Shown here in pieces: positions 21,531 through 29,934 of a stretch of DNA of 32,433 bases (the first letter of the stretch is position 1; each line of letters begins with the position of its first letter). Made by a program: the position numbers and the translations under genes. Under the pieces are notes generated by a model. The model did no database searches and was not told where the DNA came from. It saw nothing but the letters and a program-made list of their open reading frames with translations. The DNA is from Myxococcales bacterium. GTDB taxonomy: Bacteria > Myxococcota_A > Bradymonadia > Bradymonadales > Bradymonadaceae. The stretch is from NCBI GenBank assembly GCA_007119595.1, contig SKPJ01000385.1, positions 1-32,433 of the forward strand. Direction: 5' to 3'.

Positions 21531-23759
21531 TTGATATTTGCGTTCGACCTGGACGGAACGTTTTTGGGCGGAGATGAGAAATCCCGTCAATTGCTATACG
21601 AGCTCATCGAGGACCGCGAAGATATCCGACTGGTACTGGCGACGGGACGTGGCCTGGAGTCGGTGATGCCTCTGTTGAGTGATCCCACCTTTCCACAGGC
21701 AGATTATATCGTTTCCGATGTGGGAGCGACCGTCGTCGACGGTCAGTCTCTACAGCCGGTGCAGCCTTTGCAGTCGATGATCGCGCAGCGCTGGCCGGGG
21801 ACGTTGGCCGTCGTCCGGGCCTTGAAATCATTCGATTGTCTGGAACGCCAAGACGTACCGCAGGAGCGCCGCTGTTCATTTCTCGCTGAATTCGACGAGA
21901 TCGACGACGAGATGAAAAGGGTCGTCGATGAATTGGGTTGTCAGCTTCTCTTTTCCGCCGATCGCTACGTCGATGTGTTGCCGCCGGGAGTCAACAAGGG
22001 CTCGACGTTGCGGCAATTGGTCAAACACGAAGGTGGCTCGCTGGATGACGTCATCGTCGCCGGCGACACGCTCAACGATCTTTCGATGTACGAAGAGGGC
22101 TTTAAGGGAATCGTGGTGGGCAATGCCGAGCCGTTGCTGAAGCAACGAGTCCGGGAAAACGAGCGGGTGTACCTGGCCGAAGGCCACGGTGCGGAGGGGA
22201 TTCTCGAGGCCTTGGAAAATTTCGAGCCCCTGCGTCGTATCAAGGGACCGGTGCAGGCCGCGGAAGCGGCGTCGGGAGACGCCCAATTGGTCATGGTGTA
22301 TCACCGGCTTCCCTTCGAAGAAGAGCAAAACGATCAAGGGGAGCTGGTGCGCAAGCCACCGAGCAGCCCCAATGGCATCATTCCCACATTATTGGACTTT
22401 TTTCAGAGTGGTTACCGCGGATCTTGGATCGCCTGGTCCCCCCGCGAAAGTCGCGATCCCGAGGGGTTCGAATCCAACGTAAAGCTCGATGACGACAACC
22501 TCAGTGATCTGACGTGTACCCGGATCCCATTGACCAACGACGATGTGGACGTCTTTTATAAGACTTTTTCCAAGGAGGCACTGTGGCCGGTGATCTTTTC
22601 CTTTCCGAGCTACGCATCGTTTGAGCAACAACAATGGGAGCACTACGTCGAGATCAATGAGTTATTTGCCGAGCGAACGGCGACCAGTGCCGAGCACGGA
22701 GCAGTGGTGTGGATCCACGACTATAATCTGTGGCTGGTCCCCGGAATGTTGCGGCGAATGCGTCCCGATCTCAAGATTGCTTTTTTCCATCATACTGCTT
22801 TTCCACCGCCCGATGTGTTCAACATCCTGCCCTGGAGACGGGAGATCATAAGCAGCTTGTTGCAATGTGATTATGTGGGCTTTCATATCCCCCATTACGT
22901 CGAAAACTTCGTGGGTGTCGTTCGCTCCCACGCCTCCTTGGAGGTCTTGGAGCGCCGGCCCTGTGCTCCGCGATTTCTGACCTACGGCTGCGCAATGGGC
23001 ATCGATGAGATGGTCACCCGATTCGAAGTCGGGGGGCGAGAATTGCGCGTCGGCGCCCATCCGGTCGGGATCAACGTCGATCACATCGAGGAGATTTTGC
23101 AGCGCCCGCCGATCACCGCCAAGATCGACGAGATGAACGCTGAGTTTCAGGATCGAACGGCCATCCTGTCAGTGGAGCGATTGGACTACGTCAAAGGACC
23201 GCTGGAGAAGCTGCGTGCATTCGAGCAGTTGCTCGAGGAGCATCCGCAATACCGAGACGAGGTGGTGTTGATGACCATCCACACCCCCCCGGCGGAGGGG
23301 ATGAGCGCCTACGATGAGATCCGAGACGAGGTGGAGCGCGCCGTGGGACGTATCAACGGGCGCTTCGGCACCCTGGAGTGGACACCGGTTCGGTATTTCT
23401 TTCGATCGTTTCCCTTTGAGGAGGTGATCGCCATGTATGCTGCCTGCGACATCGCATGGATTACACCACTTCGCGACGGCCTCAACCTGGTGGCCAAGGA
23501 ATTCGTCGCCACCCAGGGATTGAGCGAAGAAAATGGGGTTTTGATCTTGTCGGAATTCGCAGGGGCAGCCGTGGAGTTGCACGGCGCCCTGTTGACCAAT
23601 CCCTACCACTCGGCGGAGATGGCGAAGGTCCTCCATCGCGCGCTATCGCTCAACGAGGATGAGCGCAGCGTTCGCACGTCCCGGCTCTTCGATATCGTCT
23701 CCTCAAAGGACGTTCATCACTGGGGAGAGCAATTTCTGCAGCAAGCAACAAGTGAGTAA
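21531..23759 (+). CDS. Bifunctional HAD phosphatase-GT20 fusion; probable glucosylglycerol-phosphate synthase/phosphatase (GgpPS)
   Basis: Probable TTG start at 21531 with AAGGAG 8 nt upstream. N-terminal HAD (FAFDLDGTFLGG...DVLPPGVNKGSTLRQL...VAGDTLNDLSMY). C-terminal GT20 (MVYHRLPFEE...SPNGIIPTLL...WIHDYNLWLVPGMLRRM, FNILPWRREI, CDYVGFHIPHYVENFV, WITPLRDGLNLVAKEFVA) resembles cyanobacterial GgpS more than OtsA. Confidence 0.8.
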   Translation: MIFAFDLDGTFLGGDEKSRQLLYELIEDREDIRLVLATGRGLESVMPLLSDPTFPQADYIVSDVGATVVDGQSLQPVQPLQSMIAQRWPGTLAVVRALKSFDCLERQDVPQERRCSFLAEFDEIDDEMKRVVDELGCQLLFSADRYVDVLPPGVNKGSTLRQLVKHEGGSLDDVIVAGDTLNDLSMYEEGFKGIVVGNAEPLLKQRVRENERVYLAEGHGAEGILEALENFEPLRRIKGPVQAAEAASGDAQLVMVYHRLPFEEEQNDQGELVRKPPSSPNGIIPTLLDFFQSGYRGSWIAWSPRESRDPEGFESNVKLDDDNLSDLTCTRIPLTNDDVDVFYKTFSKEALWPVIFSFPSYASFEQQQWEHYVEINELFAERTATSAEHGAVVWIHDYNLWLVPGMLRRMRPDLKIAFFHHTAFPPPDVFNILPWRREIISSLLQCDYVGFHIPHYVENFVGVVRSHASLEVLERRPCAPRFLTYGCAMGIDEMVTRFEVGGRELRVGAHPVGINVDHIEEILQRPPITAKIDEMNAEFQDRTAILSVERLDYVKGPLEKLRAFEQLLEEHPQYRDEVVLMTIHTPPAEGMSAYDEIRDEVERAVGRINGRFGTLEWTPVRYFFRSFPFEEVIAMYAACDIAWITPLRDGLNLVAKEFVATQGLSEENGVLILSEFAGAAVELHGALLTNPYHSAEMAKVLHRALSLNEDERSVRTSRLFDIVSSKDVHHWGEQFLQQATSE

Positions 23760-23820
23760 TGGTGCTCGGTGAGAGCTGAACGACGCACCGGATAGCGCTC
23801 GAATTCGATCCGAGGTTGAG

Positions 23821-25731
23821 ATGGAGCCACAGACCGGCCTTCACTTGATCGACTGGGTGATATTGGGAGTGTATCTCCTCTTTGCGCTGGGCGTGGGCTT
23901 CTTTGTGAGGGAATTGGCGCAGACCGACAAGGAGAGCTATTTTCTCGCCGGGCGCTCCCTGCCCTGGTGGTGGGCCGGCGCTTCGATTGCTGCGACGACG
24001 TTTGCCGCCGACACCCCGCTGGTGGTCACCGGAGAAACGGCGGCCCGGGGATTGTCGGGCAATTGGCTGTGGCTGGCCTGGATCGGAGTCCACGCAGGGG
24101 CCTTTGTATTTTTCGCTGCGAAGTGGTCGAAGAGCGGCGTACTGACCGATGCCGAGCTGGTGGAGTTGCGTTATTCGGGGCGCGACGGCCGCGTACTTCG
24201 TAGCACGCGCGCCGTGGTGTACGGGTTGCTCTTCAATGGAATCATCCTCGGCTGGGTCCTGAACGCGATGGTCAAAATCTGCGGGCCCTTCTTCCACTGG
24301 GATCGCTGGCTTCCGACGGTCTACGAGTGGATGGCGACCTGGTGGCCCGCCGGGACAGCGCTGGGAGATCCGTCGGACGGGTTGACCATTTTGGTGTTGC
24401 TCGTATTGGTTGGCATCTACTCCGTATTGGGGGGCATACGGGGTGTCATCTTCACCGATCTCATTCAGTTGACACTCGGACTTGTGGCGAGCTTTTGGTT
24501 TGCCTGGGTGGCCTGGGATGCCGTCGGCGGGCGCGCCGGACTGCACGAGGGACTGGCGGCCCATTACGACGACCCCGAGGAGTATCTCTCCTTTTTTCCA
24601 GAAGTGAGCGTCGAGTGGATCGGCGCCGGTGGCGACTGGGCGGGAATGGAATTGCTGCAGAGTACACCGGTGCTGTTGGCCACCGTTTTTGCCGCCTATT
24701 TGATGGTGCAGTCCTATGCCAACTTCCCGGCCGATGGCGGGGGCTATATGATGCAGCGCCTCAACACGTGCCGCAGTGCCAAGGACGCCCGTCAGGCGTC
24801 GTTATTTTTCATCGTCCTGCAATATATCGTTCGCACCTGGCCGTGGTTCATCGTCGCCCTGGTTGCCCTGGTGATGATTCCCATCGGCGCCGAGCAGCAG
24901 GTCTTCGAGGGGGCGGCGACCGTCGTCGGTGAGGACCGGGAGATGGCCTATCCCGTCTTGATGGACCAATTGTTGATTCCAGGGGTGTTGGGACTTTTGT
25001 TGACCAGTCTGTTGGCGGCGTTCATGAGTACACTGGATACCCATATCAACTGGGGGGCTTCCTACGTGGTCAATGACATCTATTTGTGGGCTGACCCGGA
25101 GGCCACGGATCGACGGCAGATGCTCGTGGCTCGTATCTCGGTGGTGGGGTTTGTAGTGCTCGCCGTAATGATCGCATTTCAGATTGAGACCATCGGCCAG
25201 GCCTGGCGTTGGGTGGCCATCATCGGCGCTGCCCTCGGTATCTCGACGGCGCTTCGGTGGATGTGGTGGCGCATCAACGCCAGTGCCGAGTTGGCGGCGA
25301 TAGGTACCGGCCTGAGTGTGGCCCTGGCACTGCGATTTACGGAGATTCCCTTCGAAATCGAGTTGATCATCATCTCCGTGGGCAGCGTCCTGGGCATGAT
25401 CGCGGGGATGGTGCTGGGGCCCAATCCCGATGACGAGGTTCTGGAGGCTTTTATGGACAAGGTGGAGCCCATCGGGGTGTGGCCCGATCGTTCCCGTGTA
25501 CAGGGGCTGCGTCAGATTGCGGGAAGGCTGGGAATCTGGGTCGCAATTTGCGGCGGTACGGTCGCCGTGCTCGCCGGCTTGCACCAGTGGATTTTGATCG
25601 GAAACGGCGTTGCCGGGGCTCTTCTCATCGTCGGGGGAAGTGCCGGATTGTGGGGCGGAACCCATGTGCTATCGATGGATGAATTGGACCGTGGCGAAGA
25701 AACGAAAACAACACGCGGAGTGACTCGATGA
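23821..25731 (+). CDS. Sodium:solute symporter (SSS) family transporter
   Basis: SYFLAGRSLPWWWAGASIAATTFAADTPLVVTGE, GGIRGVIFTDLIQLTLGL, LLTSLLAAFMSTLDTHINWGASYVVND; about 13 or more TM segments. Confidence 0.92.
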   Translation: MEPQTGLHLIDWVILGVYLLFALGVGFFVRELAQTDKESYFLAGRSLPWWWAGASIAATTFAADTPLVVTGETAARGLSGNWLWLAWIGVHAGAFVFFAAKWSKSGVLTDAELVELRYSGRDGRVLRSTRAVVYGLLFNGIILGWVLNAMVKICGPFFHWDRWLPTVYEWMATWWPAGTALGDPSDGLTILVLLVLVGIYSVLGGIRGVIFTDLIQLTLGLVASFWFAWVAWDAVGGRAGLHEGLAAHYDDPEEYLSFFPEVSVEWIGAGGDWAGMELLQSTPVLLATVFAAYLMVQSYANFPADGGGYMMQRLNTCRSAKDARQASLFFIVLQYIVRTWPWFIVALVALVMIPIGAEQQVFEGAATVVGEDREMAYPVLMDQLLIPGVLGLLLTSLLAAFMSTLDTHINWGASYVVNDIYLWADPEATDRRQMLVARISVVGFVVLAVMIAFQIETIGQAWRWVAIIGAALGISTALRWMWWRINASAELAAIGTGLSVALALRFTEIPFEIELIIISVGSVLGMIAGMVLGPNPDDEVLEAFMDKVEPIGVWPDRSRVQGLRQIAGRLGIWVAICGGTVAVLAGLHQWILIGNGVAGALLIVGGSAGLWGGTHVLSMDELDRGEETKTTRGVTR

Positions 25732-26642
25732 CCATTGCAAAAAAAGGGTCGAAGTTGGCATCCCGATTTTGCGTGGCGGGCCTCATCTATTTCGAGGTCT
25801 TTCTTCCCCCCGAGGTGTCGGAGATTCCCCAGGGAAAGGAGAGATTCGTCGATGATATCGGTGTGGGCCTAGGCGGAGCGCTCAACCCGGCCTCCGTCGC
25901 ATCGGCACTGGGCGTCGATACCACGGTCGCCCATCCGAGCGGCCGGGGAGCGACGGACGCCGCCGTCCGCGCCGGCCTCCAGCGCCTGGAGATCAGCGCC
26001 AGAACCTGGTCCGTCGAAGACGACCCGGCCATCTCGTTGGTTCGCTCCACGGGGGGCGACCGCGGGTTCATCAGCCGAGCTCTACCGGGCGCGCTGAACG
26101 ACTGCCCTTCGCTGGTTGATTTCGACTGGATTCACGTCCCGGGCCTGAAAGAGGCAGGGGAGCTTCATCGCCATCTCGGGTCGGCGCGAGATGCTGGCGC
26201 CTACGTCAGTGTCGCCGGAAGTTGGGCGCCCGAAAGACTGGATGAATTGAGCGACTACGACTCCTCGATCTGGGACCTGTTGATACTCAACCAAGCCGAG
26301 GCTCGCCGCGCCGTGACTGCCTCACCCGAGTCCAGCGTTGGTTTGTTGCCGCCTCTACGCTGCGCTGCATCTGACATCATCATCACCAACGGCTCGGACC
26401 CGGTCCTCGCTCATATCGATGGTCATCTCCTCGAAGTGCCGGTGCGCCCTGTGGAGCGTTTTGTCGACGCCACCGGTGCCGGCGATGCCTTCGGGGCCGG
26501 TTATATCGCCGGCCGACTATCCGGGTTGAATGCACGACGAGCCATTGAACAAGCCGCGGAGGTCGCGGGCATCGTCGTCGGTTTGCGCGGCGGTGTCGTT
26601 CAAGACCCAACGGTATTCGAAGAGTTGCAAATTCACAGCTAG
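25728..26642 (+). CDS. PfkB-family carbohydrate kinase
   Basis: ATGA overlap with the transporter. GLGGALNPASVASALG (motif 1-like) and VDATGAGDAFGAGYIAGRLSG (motif 2, catalytic Asp). Confidence 0.9.
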   Translation: MTIAKKGSKLASRFCVAGLIYFEVFLPPEVSEIPQGKERFVDDIGVGLGGALNPASVASALGVDTTVAHPSGRGATDAAVRAGLQRLEISARTWSVEDDPAISLVRSTGGDRGFISRALPGALNDCPSLVDFDWIHVPGLKEAGELHRHLGSARDAGAYVSVAGSWAPERLDELSDYDSSIWDLLILNQAEARRAVTASPESSVGLLPPLRCAASDIIITNGSDPVLAHIDGHLLEVPVRPVERFVDATGAGDAFGAGYIAGRLSGLNARRAIEQAAEVAGIVVGLRGGVVQDPTVFEELQIHS

Positions 26643-26662
26643 ACAAGAGACGGGGTTCGATC

Positions 26663-27952
26663 ATGCTCAAGCATTTTCTCATCGTCGGCGGAGCGAGCGC
26701 CTATACGCCTGGTCTGGTCAAGGCATTGATCGCCGATTGTCATCGCCATGATCTGGAGTTGGTGCGGCTCTACGATATCGCAGATGACCGACTGAAGTTG
26801 GTCGCCAATCTGTGCCGGAAGATGGCACGAGCCGCCGGGGCTCCCTTTGAGGTGGAGGCGACCACCAATCGCCGCGTTGCCGTCCGAGATATCGATATCT
26901 TACTCAACAGCTCCCGTCCGGGAGGATTTGAGTGCCGCAGAAACGACGAAGCGCTTCCCCTGGAGTTCGATGTGCCGGGGCAAGAGACCGTCGGTCCCGG
27001 GGGGTTTTTCTTTGCGATGAGATCGATACCGGCGGCCCTGGAGCTGGCCGATGATGTTGCTCAACAAGCTCCCGATGCCATTTGGCTCAACTACACCAAT
27101 CCCACCAATATCGTCGCCCAGGCGTTGCGCGATCGCACGGAGCTAAATGTCATCGCCCTATGCGATCAATTCGAAGAAGATCTGCACTCTCTGGCCGACG
27201 CCCTCGGCTTTCCGGATGACGTATCCGTCGATTTTTCATGTTCCGGGCTCAATCACGCCACCTGGTATCACAATATCCGGTTCGACGGATCGCCACTGCC
27301 AGACCGCGCCTACGAGGTATCACCACCGGACTATTTCGACGAGGAACACAAGGCGCGATTCGTTCATTGTGCTGAGATGGCAGCCCGTTATGACGGCCGG
27401 TGGCCGAACTCCTATTTGCCCTATTACGAATCGCCGAAGAGCTTCGTGAAGTTGTTGAAGAAGGTAAAACCCCGATCTGAAGTGATACTCGAGGGGTTGG
27501 ATGAGTACTATAGGCATTTCGAAGAAGAATCTCGCCGTGACAAGCCGCAACTCGAGCATCACCGCGGCTCATCGGGATTCGGTGACATGGCGGTCGACGT
27601 CCTGGCGGCCCTATCGTCGGAAGAGCCTGTGGATTTGGTGCTCAATATTCCCAACCGAGGCTTGATTGGAGAATTCGACGATGCCACGGTTGTGGAGTCC
27701 TTCGTCAGCGTAAGCAGCGACGGCGTGGTGCGCACCGCGGCGCCGCCGATACCCCAACGATCGCGGGCTTTATTGAAACAACTCGAGACCTACCAGCGGC
27801 GCACCGCACAAGCAGCGGTCACCGGTCGCTTCAAACAAATGATGGATGCCCTCTCGGCGAACCCGCTCGTCGACAGTTCGACGATGGCCTCCGATATGCT
27901 CGAGCGAGCGCGATCAGCCTACGAAGATTGGATACCCCAACTTTCTCCGTAA
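26663..27952 (+). CDS. Glycoside hydrolase family 4 (NAD/metal-dependent) glycosidase
   Basis: N-terminal HFLIVGGASAYTPGLVKAL, NYTNPTNIVAQAL, metal-site Cys region VIALCDQF, GLNHATWYHNIRFDG. Confidence 0.92.
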   Translation: MLKHFLIVGGASAYTPGLVKALIADCHRHDLELVRLYDIADDRLKLVANLCRKMARAAGAPFEVEATTNRRVAVRDIDILLNSSRPGGFECRRNDEALPLEFDVPGQETVGPGGFFFAMRSIPAALELADDVAQQAPDAIWLNYTNPTNIVAQALRDRTELNVIALCDQFEEDLHSLADALGFPDDVSVDFSCSGLNHATWYHNIRFDGSPLPDRAYEVSPPDYFDEEHKARFVHCAEMAARYDGRWPNSYLPYYESPKSFVKLLKKVKPRSEVILEGLDEYYRHFEEESRRDKPQLEHHRGSSGFGDMAVDVLAALSSEEPVDLVLNIPNRGLIGEFDDATVVESFVSVSSDGVVRTAAPPIPQRSRALLKQLETYQRRTAQAAVTGRFKQMMDALSANPLVDSSTMASDMLERARSAYEDWIPQLSP

Positions 27953-27981
27953 TTTCTCTCCGTGTTTTGTGAGTAATCTGC

Positions 27982-28830
27982 ATGAAGCCCAAATCTCTTC
28001 ACGATGCGTTCGACTGGTCACAATACGAGAGGGTGGTCGTTCTCTCGCCACATCTCGACGATGCGGCGCTGAGTTGCTTTGGACTGCTCAACGATCTGCG
28101 CGGACAGGTCTCACGCCTTGTGATCACCATTTGCTGCGGCAATCCCGCCCCGGCGCCGGTCTGGGGGGAAGAGGAAAAATTCCGACACAATCCAGATCTC
28201 GACGATTACGGGACACCATCGCAGCGCCGGCTTGAGGATGTGGCGGCCATGAATGCCCTCGGTTGTGATTTCGTTCATCTGGGCTTCGAAGATGGAATCT
28301 ATCGCCGAAGTCCCACTTCCGGAGACTATATCTACCGCACGACCCGCGAGAAATTCGTGCGGCCACGCATTGAAGATGCAAGTCATATTGAAGAGTTGTT
28401 TTTAGTGCTGCGGCGACTCTGCCAGAACATGGGGCGACTTCTCTTGGTGGCGCCGATGTCGATCGGGTACCACGTCGACCACAGCATCACCACGCACAAC
28501 GCTTTGCGACTGGAAAGCGAGGAAGTTGAATTATTGTTCTACGAGGATTTCCCCTATGTGCTCGATCCCAGTTATAGCGCGGGCTTTCAGGATGCTCCGA
28601 AAAAGGCACTGGATCGATTGGGCCTGGTGGAACAGGGCTGTTTTTACGTCGCTTTCGATCCGCAGGACAAGGCGGAGTTGATCCAGCACTATACCAGTCA
28701 GGTGCCCATTTTGTTTGAGGACGACGACAATCTTCGATCCGCCCTGTCGACGCGAACGCATGACGGAGTTGCAGCGGAGTTTTATTGGACGGCCAGGCGT
28801 CGTTCAAAACCGGAACTCGACGACAATTGA
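27982..28830 (+). CDS. PIG-L/LmbE family deacetylase
   Basis: VVLSPHLDDAALSCFG metal-binding motif and second-site YHVDHSITTHNAL. Confidence 0.88.
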   Translation: MKPKSLHDAFDWSQYERVVVLSPHLDDAALSCFGLLNDLRGQVSRLVITICCGNPAPAPVWGEEEKFRHNPDLDDYGTPSQRRLEDVAAMNALGCDFVHLGFEDGIYRRSPTSGDYIYRTTREKFVRPRIEDASHIEELFLVLRRLCQNMGRLLLVAPMSIGYHVDHSITTHNALRLESEEVELLFYEDFPYVLDPSYSAGFQDAPKKALDRLGLVEQGCFYVAFDPQDKAELIQHYTSQVPILFEDDDNLRSALSTRTHDGVAAEFYWTARRRSKPELDDN

Positions 28831-28856
28831 TCATCCGTATTTGGAGGTGTTCACCT

Positions 28857-29894
28857 ATGACGCGCCAGTGGCGTATGACCTGTGAAATCGCTGATCAACC
28901 CGACGTCTTTGAGGCCCGGGCGACCCATTGGATGTCCGCTGCCGAGCCGTTGCGGGAGGTCATTCAACGCCGATCGCGGTTGGCCTTATTGGGTCGGGGC
29001 AGTTCGAAGAATGCCTGTGTATATGCTTCGCTTCTGTACGGTTTGGCCACCGGACAACAGGCAGTTAGATTTCGCCCCTGGCTGACGACCATCGATGTTC
29101 CCAGGGCGGATTGGTCGGATACGGCGGCACTGGTCTTTTCGGCCTCCGGCCAGAGCACCGATATTGCGCGTGCTGCGCAGTGGATCGTCGATCGCGGTGG
29201 ATATACGGTGGGAGTCACCAACGCCGAACGCGGTGAGCCCTGTGCCCTGGAGGAATCGACGGATTCGTTATTGCACCTCGATGTGGGGGACGAGCGTGCC
29301 GTACCAGCGACGAAGAGTTTCAATGCCCAATTGTTGGCCTCGGCGGCGCTGTTGGGGTTTGATGTGGAGGCGGCGATCCCGGAACTGGCTCAATGCCTTC
29401 GTGCTTTAGAGGAACGGGAGGTCGCCAAAGAACTCGCCGATCTCATCGGTGATGCGCGCACGGTGGCCTGGATTGCACGGGGACCGTCGATGGCGGCGGC
29501 CCGCGATGCGGCCCTGAAATGCCGCGAGTGTGCCCGCCTCGACTCTACCGGATGGTCCGCTGCCGAGATTCAACATGGACATATTGGCTCCTTGGATCAT
29601 CGCGATCGAGCGGTGATTTTCTCCGATGCCAACCAGCCCGCCGGTAGCTTCTCTGCCCTCTCGAAGGGGCTGTTGAATCGAAACACCCCATTTGCGGTGA
29701 TCGGACTGGACTACTACCGGGAAAACGGAGCATCGGCAGCGCCGGTGCTGCAACTGGAGTTGCCGCAAAAGCGATGGGCGCGACCGATTGTATTCGCTTA
29801 TCTATCACAACAGGTAGCGTTGGAACTCGCTGTGAGACAAGGCCTCGATCCGGATTATCCAGCAGGGTTACAGAAGGTCACTGAAACCCTGTAG
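28857..29894 (+). CDS. Double-SIS-domain sugar isomerase/deaminase (GlmS C-domain-like; NagB-II/GlmD type candidate)
   Basis: Start at ATG 28857 with GGAGGT upstream. LLGRGSSKNACVYA, VFSASGQSTD, PATKSFNAQLLA, ALKCRECARLDSTGWSAAEIQHGHIGSLD (cf. GlmS ALKLKE...AAGELKHGPLALID). No N-terminal glutaminase domain. Confidence 0.85.
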   Translation: MTRQWRMTCEIADQPDVFEARATHWMSAAEPLREVIQRRSRLALLGRGSSKNACVYASLLYGLATGQQAVRFRPWLTTIDVPRADWSDTAALVFSASGQSTDIARAAQWIVDRGGYTVGVTNAERGEPCALEESTDSLLHLDVGDERAVPATKSFNAQLLASAALLGFDVEAAIPELAQCLRALEEREVAKELADLIGDARTVAWIARGPSMAAARDAALKCRECARLDSTGWSAAEIQHGHIGSLDHRDRAVIFSDANQPAGSFSALSKGLLNRNTPFAVIGLDYYRENGASAAPVLQLELPQKRWARPIVFAYLSQQVALELAVRQGLDPDYPAGLQKVTETL

Positions 29895-29934
29895 GTGATA
29901 CCGTTTTCTTAGCCGGAATCGTAGATTAGGGTCG

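Noticed and set aside
21531-23759. Trehalose-6-phosphate synthase (otsA) call
   Set aside because: GT20 motifs and HAD-first domain order fit glucosylglycerol-phosphate synthase better; kept as the alternative to test.
23650-24564. 304-aa and (24802-25665) 287-aa minus-strand ORFs over the SSS transporter
   Set aside because: Shadow frames opposite a clear membrane transporter; Pro/Gln/His-rich translations typical of antisense.
28036-28083. PIG-L as a purely biosynthetic (LPS or thiol) deacetylase
   Set aside because: Not excluded: the SPHLDDA motif variant also occurs in polysaccharide clusters. The GH4, kinase, transporter and SIS neighbours favour catabolism, so I kept the catabolic reading with caution.
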